Source: Lophius americanus
Taxonomy: Eukaryota > Chordata > Actinopteri > Lophiiformes > Lophiidae
Assembly: GCA_037951165.1 (NCBI GenBank)
Contig: JBBDHG010000024.1
Span: 7,713,001 to 7,777,000 of the forward strand
Direction: 5' to 3'
DNA length: 64,000 nucleotides
Below the pieces are notes generated by a model, which saw only the letters and a program-made list of their open reading frames with translations, searched no databases and had not been told where the DNA came from. Position 1 is the stretch's first letter. The number at the start of each line of letters is the position of its first letter. Positions 1 to 12,300 of this stretch are shown here, piece after piece. Position numbers and translations under genes: made by a program.

Positions 1-340
1 AAGACCTTTTATAGAATGGTTAGGAAGGTCATTGATGTTCCCTTGACCCAGGAGGAGTTGGGATAAAGAAGAATAAGGGCTTGTGGAGAGACAAGTCCTA
101 AATCAAGTAGGGAGGTCTGATAATGTGTGTCTATCTGTTTTAAGCCTTTTTTACTCAAATATTGTTTCATTCAAAACACATTTTTCTATTTCAGTTTTTA
201 CTATTGAAATATTCTACTGCCTGAATACAGCAACGTCCTCATATCTGGTTAATTAAGAATTCATTTTTAATAATCTTAACTACAATTGCAGCTACAATCA
301 GGTTATAAATTAGCCTGATTTCATAGTTGTTCTGACGTAC
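1..340. other. Intronic sequence of HECTD4 at the window edge
   Basis: This stretch follows the donor of exon 341-520 on the minus strand. It is AT-rich and I see no exon or recognisable repeat in it. The next HECTD4 exon must lie left of the window. Confidence 0.6.
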
Positions 341-3300
341 CTAACAGTTCTACCACCTGCAGCAGCACAGACGCGGGCACGGTTTCCAGCTCATCCTCTG
401 ATAGCTCTGTGCTTTCACTCAGCTTCCACGTCAACAGCTGTTCAGCAAAGGCCATGGCCAGAGGAAACTCCAGTGGCAATGAGTGCAGGACCAGCACAAC
501 ACCAGGAGGGGGCGACACTCCTAAAATCAAGACAATTGGATATTATATTGTATTTGATCTGTTTGAACAGACTGCTGTGTAGATTCTAAGAGTTACATAC
601 TCACCCAATTTGATGTGCACCTTATCCGTAGGTATGATGACAGAAGGGTATTGGTTGGTGGTGGGAGGGGGAGTAAGGCCAGTGTTGGTAGGTGAGGCAT
701 CCAATGGAAAGCACACTGCCTCCATCAGATTAAGCTGTCCATTTCTACGCACTTTGTGGCCCAGGCCGTAGACCATGACTCGAGCCCAGGGAGCCTTGTA
801 AAGACTAGAGCTAATGGAAAAGATGAAAAAAAAAAGAAATCAAACATCTAACAGAAATTGCACAATAAGAAAGCAGAGTTTGTTGTAAACTGCTGAAATG
901 TAACACTTTTGAGGACTCACTCTTTGCGGCATCCCAGCTGGCTCTCCTTGCATGAAACAATCACAAATGCCGCACCTGGAAAGCTAACATCCATGCTAAC
1001 CTTCGACTCTGTCACAGGGAAATCCTCTGATGTAAACTGCTCGGGTGCATTCTGTCAGAATTATAACAGAAGATTAGTGATTTTAAAAACTGGGTAGGTA
1101 GCGAGAAACAAGTTTTTTAATGTCGAGCAGTGATGGGGAGAGCTGACCTGCAGGAAACAGCAGATCTGCTTTGTGAGCTCGAGCAGACTTTCCTCTCCCT
1201 GATGCAAGGCACGGGTGATGGCCACTGTCAGCCACTCCTGAATAGGCTGAGCGTTTCCCTGGTAGAACAGCTCTGAAGGAGAGCAGCTTTGGCCCGGGAG
1301 GTTGTGAAGTACAGACTGTGCCAGTAGGATAGAACTAGAGCTGATAGTGCCATCTGCAGGATGAACGGGATCAGAGAAATCAGTACAAAAACTAAAAAGT
1401 CCACCGAGTCAAGATGACAGATCTATTTATTTCAGAAACATTAATACTAACCAGGGAGGGGTGGAGCCAGCAGCTGATTGGACAGCAGCTGCAGGTGTTC
1501 TAAGGTAATGTCACGGATAGCAGGTATGTGGAAAAGACGAGTGAAATTGTGGGGATTCTTTGGGGCGAAGATGTTGAGCAAGGCCATGCGGCAGTATAGC
1601 CGAGCCAACGCACTCTCACAGCGGAGCAGCTCCCTGCAGCAGGAGAGCAAATCAGATTTGATTTTGATCACTGCAGCAGAATGCACTTACATTTAGCATG
1701 TCCCCAATAGGTTCATCCGTTACCTGTGAATCTGGATGTTGCTGCTGTCTAATGAGACCAATCCATTAGCTGCAGTGCGTCGAGATCCAGCAGGTGGACG
1801 CTCAAGCATCTCAATGGGGTACCAGTACCTCACCAGCACCCCCTCACTGCGCAGGTATGTCTCCACCTGAACTAACTCATTCACCTGTACAAGTTGAAGG
1901 CAACAAAACCAAACACTTGGATTTCAATGTGCATTTAAGATTGACAAATCAGCACCATGTTCATGAATGTTCATGACATTCGGTATTGCATGAGCATTCA
2001 TACACTTGTGCCATTTATTTCTAGATACAGGGTAGAAGTGTGGTACTTTAAGGCAATGAGAGTGGGAAATGGTTATTTATACATTTGATACAACACAAAG
2101 AAGAAATAGTTTCATAGGCTAAACATCAACTGGGCGGTTAATAACAGACATGAATAACGTGTTTTTTTGAATATTGATTTGAAAGTTCCAGAAAACAGTA
2201 TATTTTATATAAGGGAGAACCTGTTTAATTCATGGAAATTTAGCTTGCAAAATAAAATTTGGAGTACACCAAAAGTGTGTCCTTTTGGCAAAAATTGATT
2301 GTACAGAAAAGTATCTGTATTTTTTAAATCATCAAAGAAAAGAAAATATATAAATGCCCAAATGAAATCAAACATACCACTGTCTTATTGAAGTGGGTAG
2401 TTTCACTGTTTTGTAAGCAGATTTTTTAATTAATAAAGTTAATAGAAATGTTAGAACATAGTAATTGTTTAAAGAACTAGAGCAGAAAACAATTTCCTAG
2501 GGTAATGGTTAAAGGCCAATCAGTAGTTTATCAAACTGGTTCAAAGCCCGTTTCCATGATAACAAATGTAATACCATAGAAATAGCAGTTTAATAAAAAG
2601 TATAGTCATAACACATAAATTATAGTTAAATACATGTATCGCTCCAAAATTGCTCATTAGCATAAAAATTTAACCCTACAACTACGGGATACACTCCAGG
2701 ACTTGATCAGCCCGGAGATCATCTTGCGATAAAAGGCTGAAACAGCCGCTGATCATGAGATATAATACTGACGATGTATCCCGAAATTTTGAATATTTAG
2801 GCCACTTGTACCAGACTGGATTGGGTTGACATATAAAAAAAAAGGAAAAAGGACGGATATAAAAATTTTAAAAGTAAGCCTAACCATAGCAAACCTAAAT
2901 AAGGCTAGAGAGGTGCAGAGTGATCATAATGTTGGGTGATGGATGGTGATAATAATTTAAGTGATGAAGACCATGATTAATTTGTAATATTATTTGTGAA
3001 CTTTCTTTCAATAGGAATGACTGCTGGAAGTTATTCATTTACACACAAAAACCCAGTATCAAGTGTTATACTTACAGAGTCCACATCCAGCACTACACCA
3101 TGCAAGCCGAAGGTCTTCAACATGCCCCGGATCGCAAATTTGGGGAGAGCTGTCCCTCCTGTAGTGCTGTTGGTATTGTTGCTGTCCGGAGAGCGGATGA
3201 CCACAGTTAAGCCTGTGTTGAGAGGGCATGTTTATACAAGGTAAGACATTGTCATAAGCCCGTAGGGTTTTATGTGCAAGGTGAGAAATCAAGAGCATTA

Positions 3301-6300
3301 TAAATAAATCAACTGGAGAGTGAACACCTCATACAAAATCCAAATATGCTTTCTCACAGATTTTTTTTAAGTCTCAGCTCTGTGACCAAAAGCACCAGTA
3401 AATAAAGCCATTAACAGTTTAAACTTAGAGTTAAAGTTGTGGAAAAAAATAATTGTGTTATGCTACTCAAGACAAAAATGTGCCTTCAAAAGAAAGAAAA
3501 AAGGCATCAAGACTCATCAAGACAAGAATGATATCAGGGATATATCTTTGTTCTGGCAAATAGCATTGGTACCTTTGCGAACTTTGTCAATAGTGAACTT
3601 GTTGGCCTCATCCTTGATATCCTCAATGGTAGGTAGATAGAGGTCACGAGGAATTCCTCCATTCTCTTCATACAGGAACTCAACAGTCTGTCTTGCAATG
3701 TCAACCATGCCTATTGTCAAAAAAAAATAGACTGTCAAAAGTGTCTTCGTTTAACCGAATATTTTAATGTAAGCAACATTTAACTGACATCTGCCACCTG
3801 CTTTTATGGATATAATTATATTAAATCGTCTTATATTTTTAGATGTTACACTGGACTAGTGGTTCTTGTATTAATGATGTTCTTCAACTCTTTACCTAGC
3901 TGAAGAGCTCCTTTGATTTGGTCCAGGCCAGATTTTCTCTCTGCCTCATTACGGAACCGCCTGCGAATGGTTGGGAACACTTTGGTCTCCCAGGCCTTTA
4001 CCAGCAAAGCATAATGGTCCTCCTAACACAATCAAACAAACATTGAATTATATAATGCAAATTTTAGATTTATTTGGATATCACTATTAGAACATGGGAA
4101 GTGGAAGCCAGACTCACCCTTGGGACATCTTCGTCATCCTCATCATCACTTTCATCATCTGCAATAGGAGGAGGATGTGAATCGGGTCCAGAGGTGACTA
4201 GGTTCTCGTAGCTCAGCTCTACTTTGTAATGACACGAGAGGTCACTGCTATACTCTGTAACAACAGGAAAGGACAAAAAGAACATCTAGTTACACCAAAT
4301 GACGAAATGAGTGTACTCGCTGGAAGTCAAAGAAGCAAATCAAGAGCACTCGTGTTTGATGAGGTTAGGTTAAATTAAGGTGATAAACCCACGTTGTTGG
4401 GCGACTGCCACAGCTGCAATCCGACAAGGGGGTCCATGGGATCCAGAGTCTGAGGTGACACTAGCACCTGCGTCATTATCGCTGTCTGAGGCCATAGCAA
4501 AGGGCAACGCTTCAAAGTTTGCACTTATTTCCTCTGCAAGATCTACACACAGGTCAGCTGCATTTCTGTGTGCTTGGCCTTCTGCATATGCAAATGGTCG
4601 ACTTCCAAAGTTGGCACGGATCTTTGAGTTCTACAAAGAAAATTGACAGTAGACAAACACAGTATAGTCTAAGTATCATTGATGAATCATATTATAGTTG
4701 AGGTACAGTACAAATTTCAAAGGATTTAAAAGTTGCAAAAAAAAGCGCACCTTCTTTTGAATGTGTACCAGGGGCCACATTCCACCAGCTACATCCTCCA
4801 GGATGGGGCCAAGCCGCTGGCCACAGTAAGTGAAGTAGACCCTGCCTTTAGGAGCCTGACCAGGGGGTGGAGGAGTGCCCTCAGCACGCTCCCAGCCAAT
4901 TCCAGCCACATCACCTATGTTTAAACAGGAAATGACATGTTTTAAAAAAATAGTTTTCAAGTTTGAGATAAAAGATCAAGCTATGCTTGCAAATTATGTT
5001 TTTTAAAGAACAACCAGATAAGACATAGTGCTTTTAAGGCAGTTTGTTAAAACCCATCGCAACATCTTTATGGATTTCTAGGACGGCTGAATACAATAAA
5101 AGAAGTAACCTATTGTTTGAGAAAATATAAAATAATAATAATAATACATTTAATTTATAATGCACTTTACATTTGGATCAAATCTCAAAGTGCTAAAATG
5201 TTGTCTCTGTTCTCACCAGGAAGAACAGCAACATCCAGCCGGACACTCTTCCACTGCAGCAGACTGGAGCCATTATAATGCACTGCCCTACCGTTACTGA
5301 CACAAAGATACAGATCATACATACAGATAAAGATGCACAGACAAATGACACATAAGAGAAAATAGTATTCAGTACTCAAGCACTCTGAGCTAGAACCTTG
5401 GTCAAAGAATATTTCTAAGTTAATTCGTGGTTCAACATACTTGTGAAACAGACATGTGCCGACAGGATTGGTCCATGCTCCATCCCTCTTCTCTGCCTCA
5501 GTCGCAAAACCAAAAGAAACAATGGGGCCACTGTCCTCCTCAGAGTCTCCATAGGAAACAACTTCTATCTCCCAGTAAAAGGATGGGGCCTGCGAGGAGA
5601 GAGATAACCTGAATACTAAAAACAGGCTGTTCACATTCACACATTTATCCCACTAATACATATTCATACCAGCTGAAATGGCGAATATTAAAACTGTATA
5701 TATTATGCCAACCTGAATTGGTACAGGACAGGTGGCGTAGATGAATGTGCCTCTGGGCAGCCCTCCTCCAGCGCTTGGATCAGCCAGGAAGGTCACAGAG
5801 GTCAGATGGGATGAGAACATGCAGGCACGGACCGGAGGGAACACTCTGGATGGACACCAAGTAATCTCTTTGGGCTGATGACGCATGTACATCGAAAAGA
5901 TATAGGCGAGGTCAACCAATATGACTGCTTGACTTGTCACACTGTCTTGGAAGATTTGGTGGCATAATCTCTTGACAGTTACAGCAATTTATGAATTTCC
6001 AGCTAGAGAGATTTGAATGGTTTAATTAAGTGGTCTCTGCAAACAAAATACTTTTTCCATCTTCTTTCTTGATATATGCGCATTTTCAGCTGCATTTAGC
6101 CCACATATGATCTCTCGTGTGTATGTTGTTGATAGCTGCCAAAATTTGAGTAACAAAAACATAAAATTAAATGTTAACCTGTACCTGGCGCCTATCTGTC
6201 TGCAGTGGTGGAGGAGGAGGCCGAGCACAGTCCCGATAAAGCATTCTCACTCTTTCACATTGAGCTTCGACCATGCCAAGACGCTCCCCTATGAAGAAAG

Positions 6301-9300
6301 ATATTATTTGTGACATGAAATGTGACAGGGAATGATGGATTGATTAACTAAATGAAGGGTTCTGGGTGCTCAAAATGATTAGTCATGCTTGTATAAATGC
6401 TCACCAGGGTTGCATTCCTGGGCAACCAGGTTGAGAACCTCAACAGCAGCAGGACACTGCTGGATGAACTCCTCACAGAACGAGCTATCCTCTAAGAGCT
6501 GTGCCATCACCAGGCATGCCCTGAAATACATTCATTCATTGTGATTTTTGTCCAATGTATGATTCTGATTTGCACTACATCACAATTTTAGTGTCAAGGG
6601 GTTCCAGTTATCCACATTTTAAATACAGTAGCTTAAAAACAGCTCTACTCAATATTAGACCGCCAATTAAAACAAGTTAAAAACTTTGATATGACTTAAA
6701 ATTAGGTTTCACTGTAAGAAGAGTACGATCGCATTTACAGGAATATGAACAAACCTGGTTCTGATTTCAGCAAGCAAACGTACTGCAGCCATAACTGGGC
6801 TGGATCCATCTCCTGAAGCTGGTAGAGAGGTGTGAATGGAGAGACTTCCTTCATGTGGCAGAAGCATGGACTGCACTGCTTGTACCACCTTTTCTGTCAT
6901 TGAGAGCTTATAAAGGGGGAGAGCCTGTTGGGGCAGAGACACACGTGAGATTCAACCTAATATTTCTTTTTTTTAAAAGGGGCTCTGTTATGTTAGACAA
7001 TCTTTTACCTCGGATCTGGGTGTGCAGAGGCGGGAAATAGGAACTGTTAGGATGTCTGAAGATTTGCAAGGTCTTCTGTACTCGCAAGAAGGGAACCTGA
7101 CTGTGGCGATACCCTCCTGCTCATTGATGGACATAACTATGCCCACACTACCAAGCACCCCTTTACCGATGACCTACACAGCAAGGAAATCACATTTATT
7201 ATGCAAACATGTAACATTTCAATGTTTGTGATTGAAGAGGTGATGAAGTCCAAAATGTTCTAAGTAGGATGTATATTACAGCATGAATTGTTGCTGAGGT
7301 ACAGCATTTTCACTGAGGTTTCCCCCTTGACTAACCTGCACCTCGGAGCCAATCTTGATGGTTTCTTTGAAGCCCCCAAGGGCGCAAAGTGCAGCAACAG
7401 CTTGTCTGCCAATGGCCTGCAACTTGGCCAGTTTCCTGCCACTGCTGCTCCCATTCTCCAAAATACTCTCAGCATACTTCCCAAGCTGAGGGATAAACAT
7501 CAGGGCCCGAGAGAGAACCTACCACAAATTTGGAGGGATGTTAGTCTAGATAGGTCCTTCATTATTACTTTATTCATGATCAACAATGCTATGGTTAGCA
7601 AGCAGGGATATGCACAATTAGTTAATTATTTAATTAAACTTTGCGATCTAGGTATTACTTTGCTGTTATTACACAAGCAGGACACATTTCTAGAGTGATG
7701 GATATTTAGGACACCAAATTGCTCCAGTAGGTGTCCCCTTTGTGCTTTGGGTCACCTAAAACAAAGGTAAGAACTTTCACACGGTTGGCAGGCTTTGCTG
7801 GACTGCGGAGCAAATAGAATGCACTTATCATTTGTATTTGTGAAATGCTTGGCTGTATGGAGATTTAAGATTAACCGCTATAGATTCTTGCATGTAAATT
7901 TTGAAAAGCATAAAAAATGTCATTTAATATCAGATTTTGTTTTTCCTTTACGCATTATTTGATGAAACAGCGAATGTGTCAATTATAACTCTTGTCAGTG
8001 AAGTCCTTAGTGGTTCTAAGGTTAGAGGTTTAAGGTTAGTCACTCTGGTACATATTTAAATAACACAATGGCATATTTTGTACTGACATTTCTATACCTC
8101 CACCTGTTACTAATGTTAATAACAATGTTGTTGCCTCAAATTAATGTAATATTATTTTGGACTATGGTTAATCTTTAAAATGTGCTCAACTTTGACTTAA
8201 GGTAAACGGTTTTAATTTTATTTGACTATTTTATTTTTCCACTATTTGACTAGTCAGCGTTTAAACTTCCTGTTCAAATGATTGGGAAATTAAACAGCAA
8301 TACTTTCCCGAGAAGCAATCAGTTATAGGTTATAAGCATACAAGTAACTTCATACACATGGAAGTTACCTTTTCAGCAGTGCTGGTCCAGATCTGAGCAG
8401 TGTTGGATTCAGGGGCAGTGAGGAGGCTATGCAGCAGAGCGATAACCTCAGCAGCCATACTGTTGGCAACATGGCCACTAATGAATGGCCTGACGGGGTC
8501 AGACCTGTTCACGGCAAATGTAGAAGTCAGACAAAAATAACACAACAAACAATATCAAAGTTGGATCAAAAAGACACATGACAAGGACATATGTACAGGA
8601 ATGGGAGCTGTAGTTATTTTACCTTGCAAGTTCAGCATTCCTGTCCCTACAAACAGAAGTCTGAGCTGTTTTCTTCTTGTCCCCAGTGGTGATGCCTCCT
8701 GCAGTCTCCGGGGCTAGAGTCTCCACAGGGGGGCCGACACTCACTATAAGACCAGACTGGGCCCATTTGTTGGCTTTCCTCAGGGCAGCTGAGGCCTCCT
8801 CTGTGACAACCTCACAGTTGCCGCTCTGGGGAGGGTTTAAAATAGGACAGCAGAGGTAAGAAATAAAGCTATAATACTCATATTGTAGGTGCAAAATTAT
8901 ACATTTTGTGTTTTTAACTTTTCACTAAAACTCTTCCTGTACCTTCGTCATGTCTCTGTCCATCTTCACCACCTTTTCCATGTTTGCGCCAGTGCCAAGC
9001 CGAAAAGGACGTCCCTCTGAGCTGCTGCATTTTGGAGCAGACAGAAGAACAATGATGTCATAGAAACTCAGAGAGTGCACAGCTAATATTAAATAAAAAA
9101 AAAGATGTCAGGGACAACCTCACCTGAGAAGTGGTTGTAGAACCTCATGAGATGATTGATCCTCTCGTTTATGGATAAATATTGATAGCTTGCCATCAAC
9201 TGCTTCTCCCTCCTCCCCAGCATCATCAGACTTCAAGGCTCCTTTGGAACTAGCATGGGACAGACTAGTATCTGGCTCAGAGGAGCTGGGAGAAAGCAGC

Positions 9301-12300
9301 GTCTGACATCCTGGTATAGAGGGAAGATTTTAAATAGTAAGTTTTAGCAAGGGATTCTCCAAGCAGTCAGGCTGCCATATAACGCTTCTCAGCTCTAAAA
9401 AACCCTGGAACAATAATTTACACAGACAGTAATATTTGATCTTGTATAAGTTACAGTGTTTTTATTATTATGTTAATATTATGTGATGAGAGCCTATTCA
9501 CTCTGTACTCCTGGCTATGAGAAACCAACCTGGTACAACATAGTCCGCCAGCTTGGCAAGAAGCAAGGCAGCAATACGCGAGGCAGGGTCATTAGCATCC
9601 TGTTGTTCAGCGTCGAGTGTGTTAACAGAGAAGCTCCACGAGGGCAAAGCCACGTTACCACAGTCTTCAACACTCATGAGAGGCAGCGCAGCTCGGCACA
9701 ACTGCAGAATGATGAGGACCAGCTTTGGAGACGGTCTCTGGTCAAGCAGCAGAGACAAGAGCTTGGAAACACACGCTGGCTGGCTCAGGATCGCTTTTCC
9801 TATGTGGCTCCTGGGATACAAAATTAAAGTTGAACATGCAATATACAAACACAATCATATATACATTAATGTGCACATACAATGGATAAATATATCATAT
9901 AAAGTTCCAGTCAAAGGTTTGGACCCTTTGGTACTGTACATAAATTATAACAAGCTTTACCTGGAAAGGTCATTAAGCAGACTGAGCACATCCTGTAAGG
10001 CATCATTACCAGCTGCCTGATTCCCACAGCACTCTGTTGCTCTGGCCAGGTGATTAGTCAACAGGCTGGAAACCTGCCGCGCCAGACCAGAGTGCACTGC
10101 ATCTGTAGATCCACCTTAAATGAGAAAATATTGACCCATCATCAACACACTAATAACTATGTAGTGACGAACCATTTAATCTAATTATCTTTAAATTGTT
10201 GTTATTACATGACTGATTAATTATTTCAGTCGTTTTTAGGAAAGAAAATTCAAGCATTTGCTGGAGCCAACTCATATGTGGATTTTTGGAATTTCTCAAA
10301 AGTATGCGGGTTTTCAACCGTTGGTTGGACACTGGCAGATCAATCAATAATAAAAATCATCTTTATTGGCAGTCATAACATTATCAAATAGCCTAGTTAA
10401 ATTAGTTTTATAACTTACTTGACACAAAAATATTGAGCTTGACTGTTGTTGTAGATGATCAGAGTAAGGATGTACGATCATAACTTACCTTCCACTTTCT
10501 CCCACTCGATGCAGCGGTTGGCCAGAACCTGGAAAGCCGCCCAGGCCATGGTGGCAACCTTTTGCTTTTTGGTCTGCTTCTCGTTTGAGCTGCATTCCCT
10601 TTGACCACTTAAACTACACAGACTGTCCATGAGCTGGACCAGACCACTGCGAACTAGGCACTGCTCTTCACTCCTATCAGAACACAGATGATATGTAGGG
10701 ATGAGGAATCTGTAGGTAATACAGAGTAAATAAATAGAGATGTTTAATTCAAGAGGATTTATCTTGCCTGGTGTAGGGGATAGTGCAAAGCAAGCCAATA
10801 CTATTGGCACAAGCAATGGGGTAGCGAGCACATAGTGACACTACGGACGTCATGGTCTCCCCAAAGGCCTCCTGCACCTGGTCTACCATTCCACCACAGG
10901 TTAGCTCCTCAATCCTGTGAAAATGACACACTAATTTATTAAGGTGCATGTGTGTTGGGTAGGGTGGCATTGTTAATAATGAAGTCCCTCTCTTACCTTG
11001 GCCCACCTTGCAGTACCATTGTGACAGGCCCCACCAGATGGGTGACGCCACCAACTCTGACAGCAGCAGTGAGCAACTCTCTCATATGAACCAATGCCTG
11101 TTTCCGTGTACTACCTCTTCTCCAACGTGTCTGTGCAGCAGACAGAAAACTGCTGCTGGACACCTACAGAAATGAGTAACAGATCCTGGTCAGGCAAGAA
11201 TGCACTCAGGCAAAAATTCATAAGGCTATAGCAACAGAAAAGGTCAACGAGAAATAAGTGAGTGATGAATAAAGTTTTTTACAGCCTGATCAGGTGTAGT
11301 TCCAATGAAGGCGAAGAGCTGTCCGAGCAGCACACTGTAAGTGGGTTTGTCACGGCTGTCCTCTATGGCCAGAGACTGCAACAGAGTGAATGAGCTGCTC
11401 CGATGACTCGTAGGATGGTGTCGCCTCCTAAAGGAAAAACAAGTTAATGTGAATAATTTCATCCTCATTTACATGTGATTCGCAAGCATTAAATATATGT
11501 GACAAAATAAAATACCTTTGGGGCACGTGAGTAAACTCCAAGTCCTGGTTAGCAATCATCTCCAGGTCAGAGGGTGCAGACATGCTGCGTAGGAAGACAG
11601 GCTGCTTCACCATGGGGATTGCTGTCTTGGTATCTGATACTGACTTAGAGGCTAAAACAAAACAGAAGAATTATGCAAGAAAAAAATTAGCCATTTTACC
11701 TAAAATGAGACTCAGACAGGGTACTGGACAGGAGGGTCCGGTCGATAGTAGAACCTCGATTTCAGGAGGAACAATGCGGTTTTCGTCCTGGTCGTGGAAA
11801 ACTGGACCAGCTCTATACCCTCTCAAGGGTGCTGGAGGGGACATGTGAAATGTCGATGCAGTGGTTGGCCAACCGATCTACATGTGCTTTGTGGATCTGG
11901 AGAAGGCTTAAGACCGTGTCCCTCGGGGTATCCTACTCCGAGAGTATGGAGTAGATGTTTCACTGCTATGGGCCGTCCAATCTCTGTACTGTCGGAGTCA
12001 GAGTCTGGTTCGCATTGCCGGCAGTAAGTCAGATTCCTTTCCAGTTGCGGTTGGACTCCGCCAGGGCTGCCCTTTGTCATCTATTCTGTTCTTAATTTTT
12101 ACTGACAGAATTTCTAGGCGCAGCCAAGTGGTGGAGGGTCTCTGGTTCGGTGGCCTTAGAATCCTGTCTCTGCTTTTTGCGGATGATGTGGTCCTATTGG
12201 CACATTCGAACACTCACCTCCATCTCGCACTGGGACGGTTTGCAGCCGGGTGCGAAGCGGCCGGGATGAGAATCAGCATCTCTAAGTCTTAGGCCATGGT

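Larger units (their letters stand above)
341..5874 (-). other. hectd4: HECTD4 coding exons 46-60 with SPRY-like module (exon map)
   Basis: Exons in gene order: 5713-5874, 5441-5589, 5217-5296, 4751-4914, 4393-4630, 4118-4254, 3896-4022, 3573-3710, 3076-3212, 1724-1884, 1452-1633, 1148-1353, 921-1051, 605-810, 341-520. Exons 5713-5874 to 4751-4914 carry SPRY hallmarks: YWEIEVVSYG, a VSFGFAT strand, FHNNGRAVHYNG and a terminal GRVYFTYCGQRLG strand. SPRY folds usually bind partner proteins. Exon 4118-4254 ends in an acidic Asp/Glu run. The last exon ends at a donor (left edge 341) with one base of a split codon, so the reading frame continues off the left edge. Confidence 0.86.

Noticed and set aside
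1867..1884. Acceptor TTAGTTCAG just before VETYLRSEG in HECTD4
   Set aside because: The acceptor 18 nt upstream (TTGTACAG) keeps the frame and adds VNELVQ, which fits the family better.
9483..10020. Plus-strand frames of 114 and 155 codons
   Set aside because: Antisense of HECTD4 exons 9530-9810 and 9961-10114; no homology seen.
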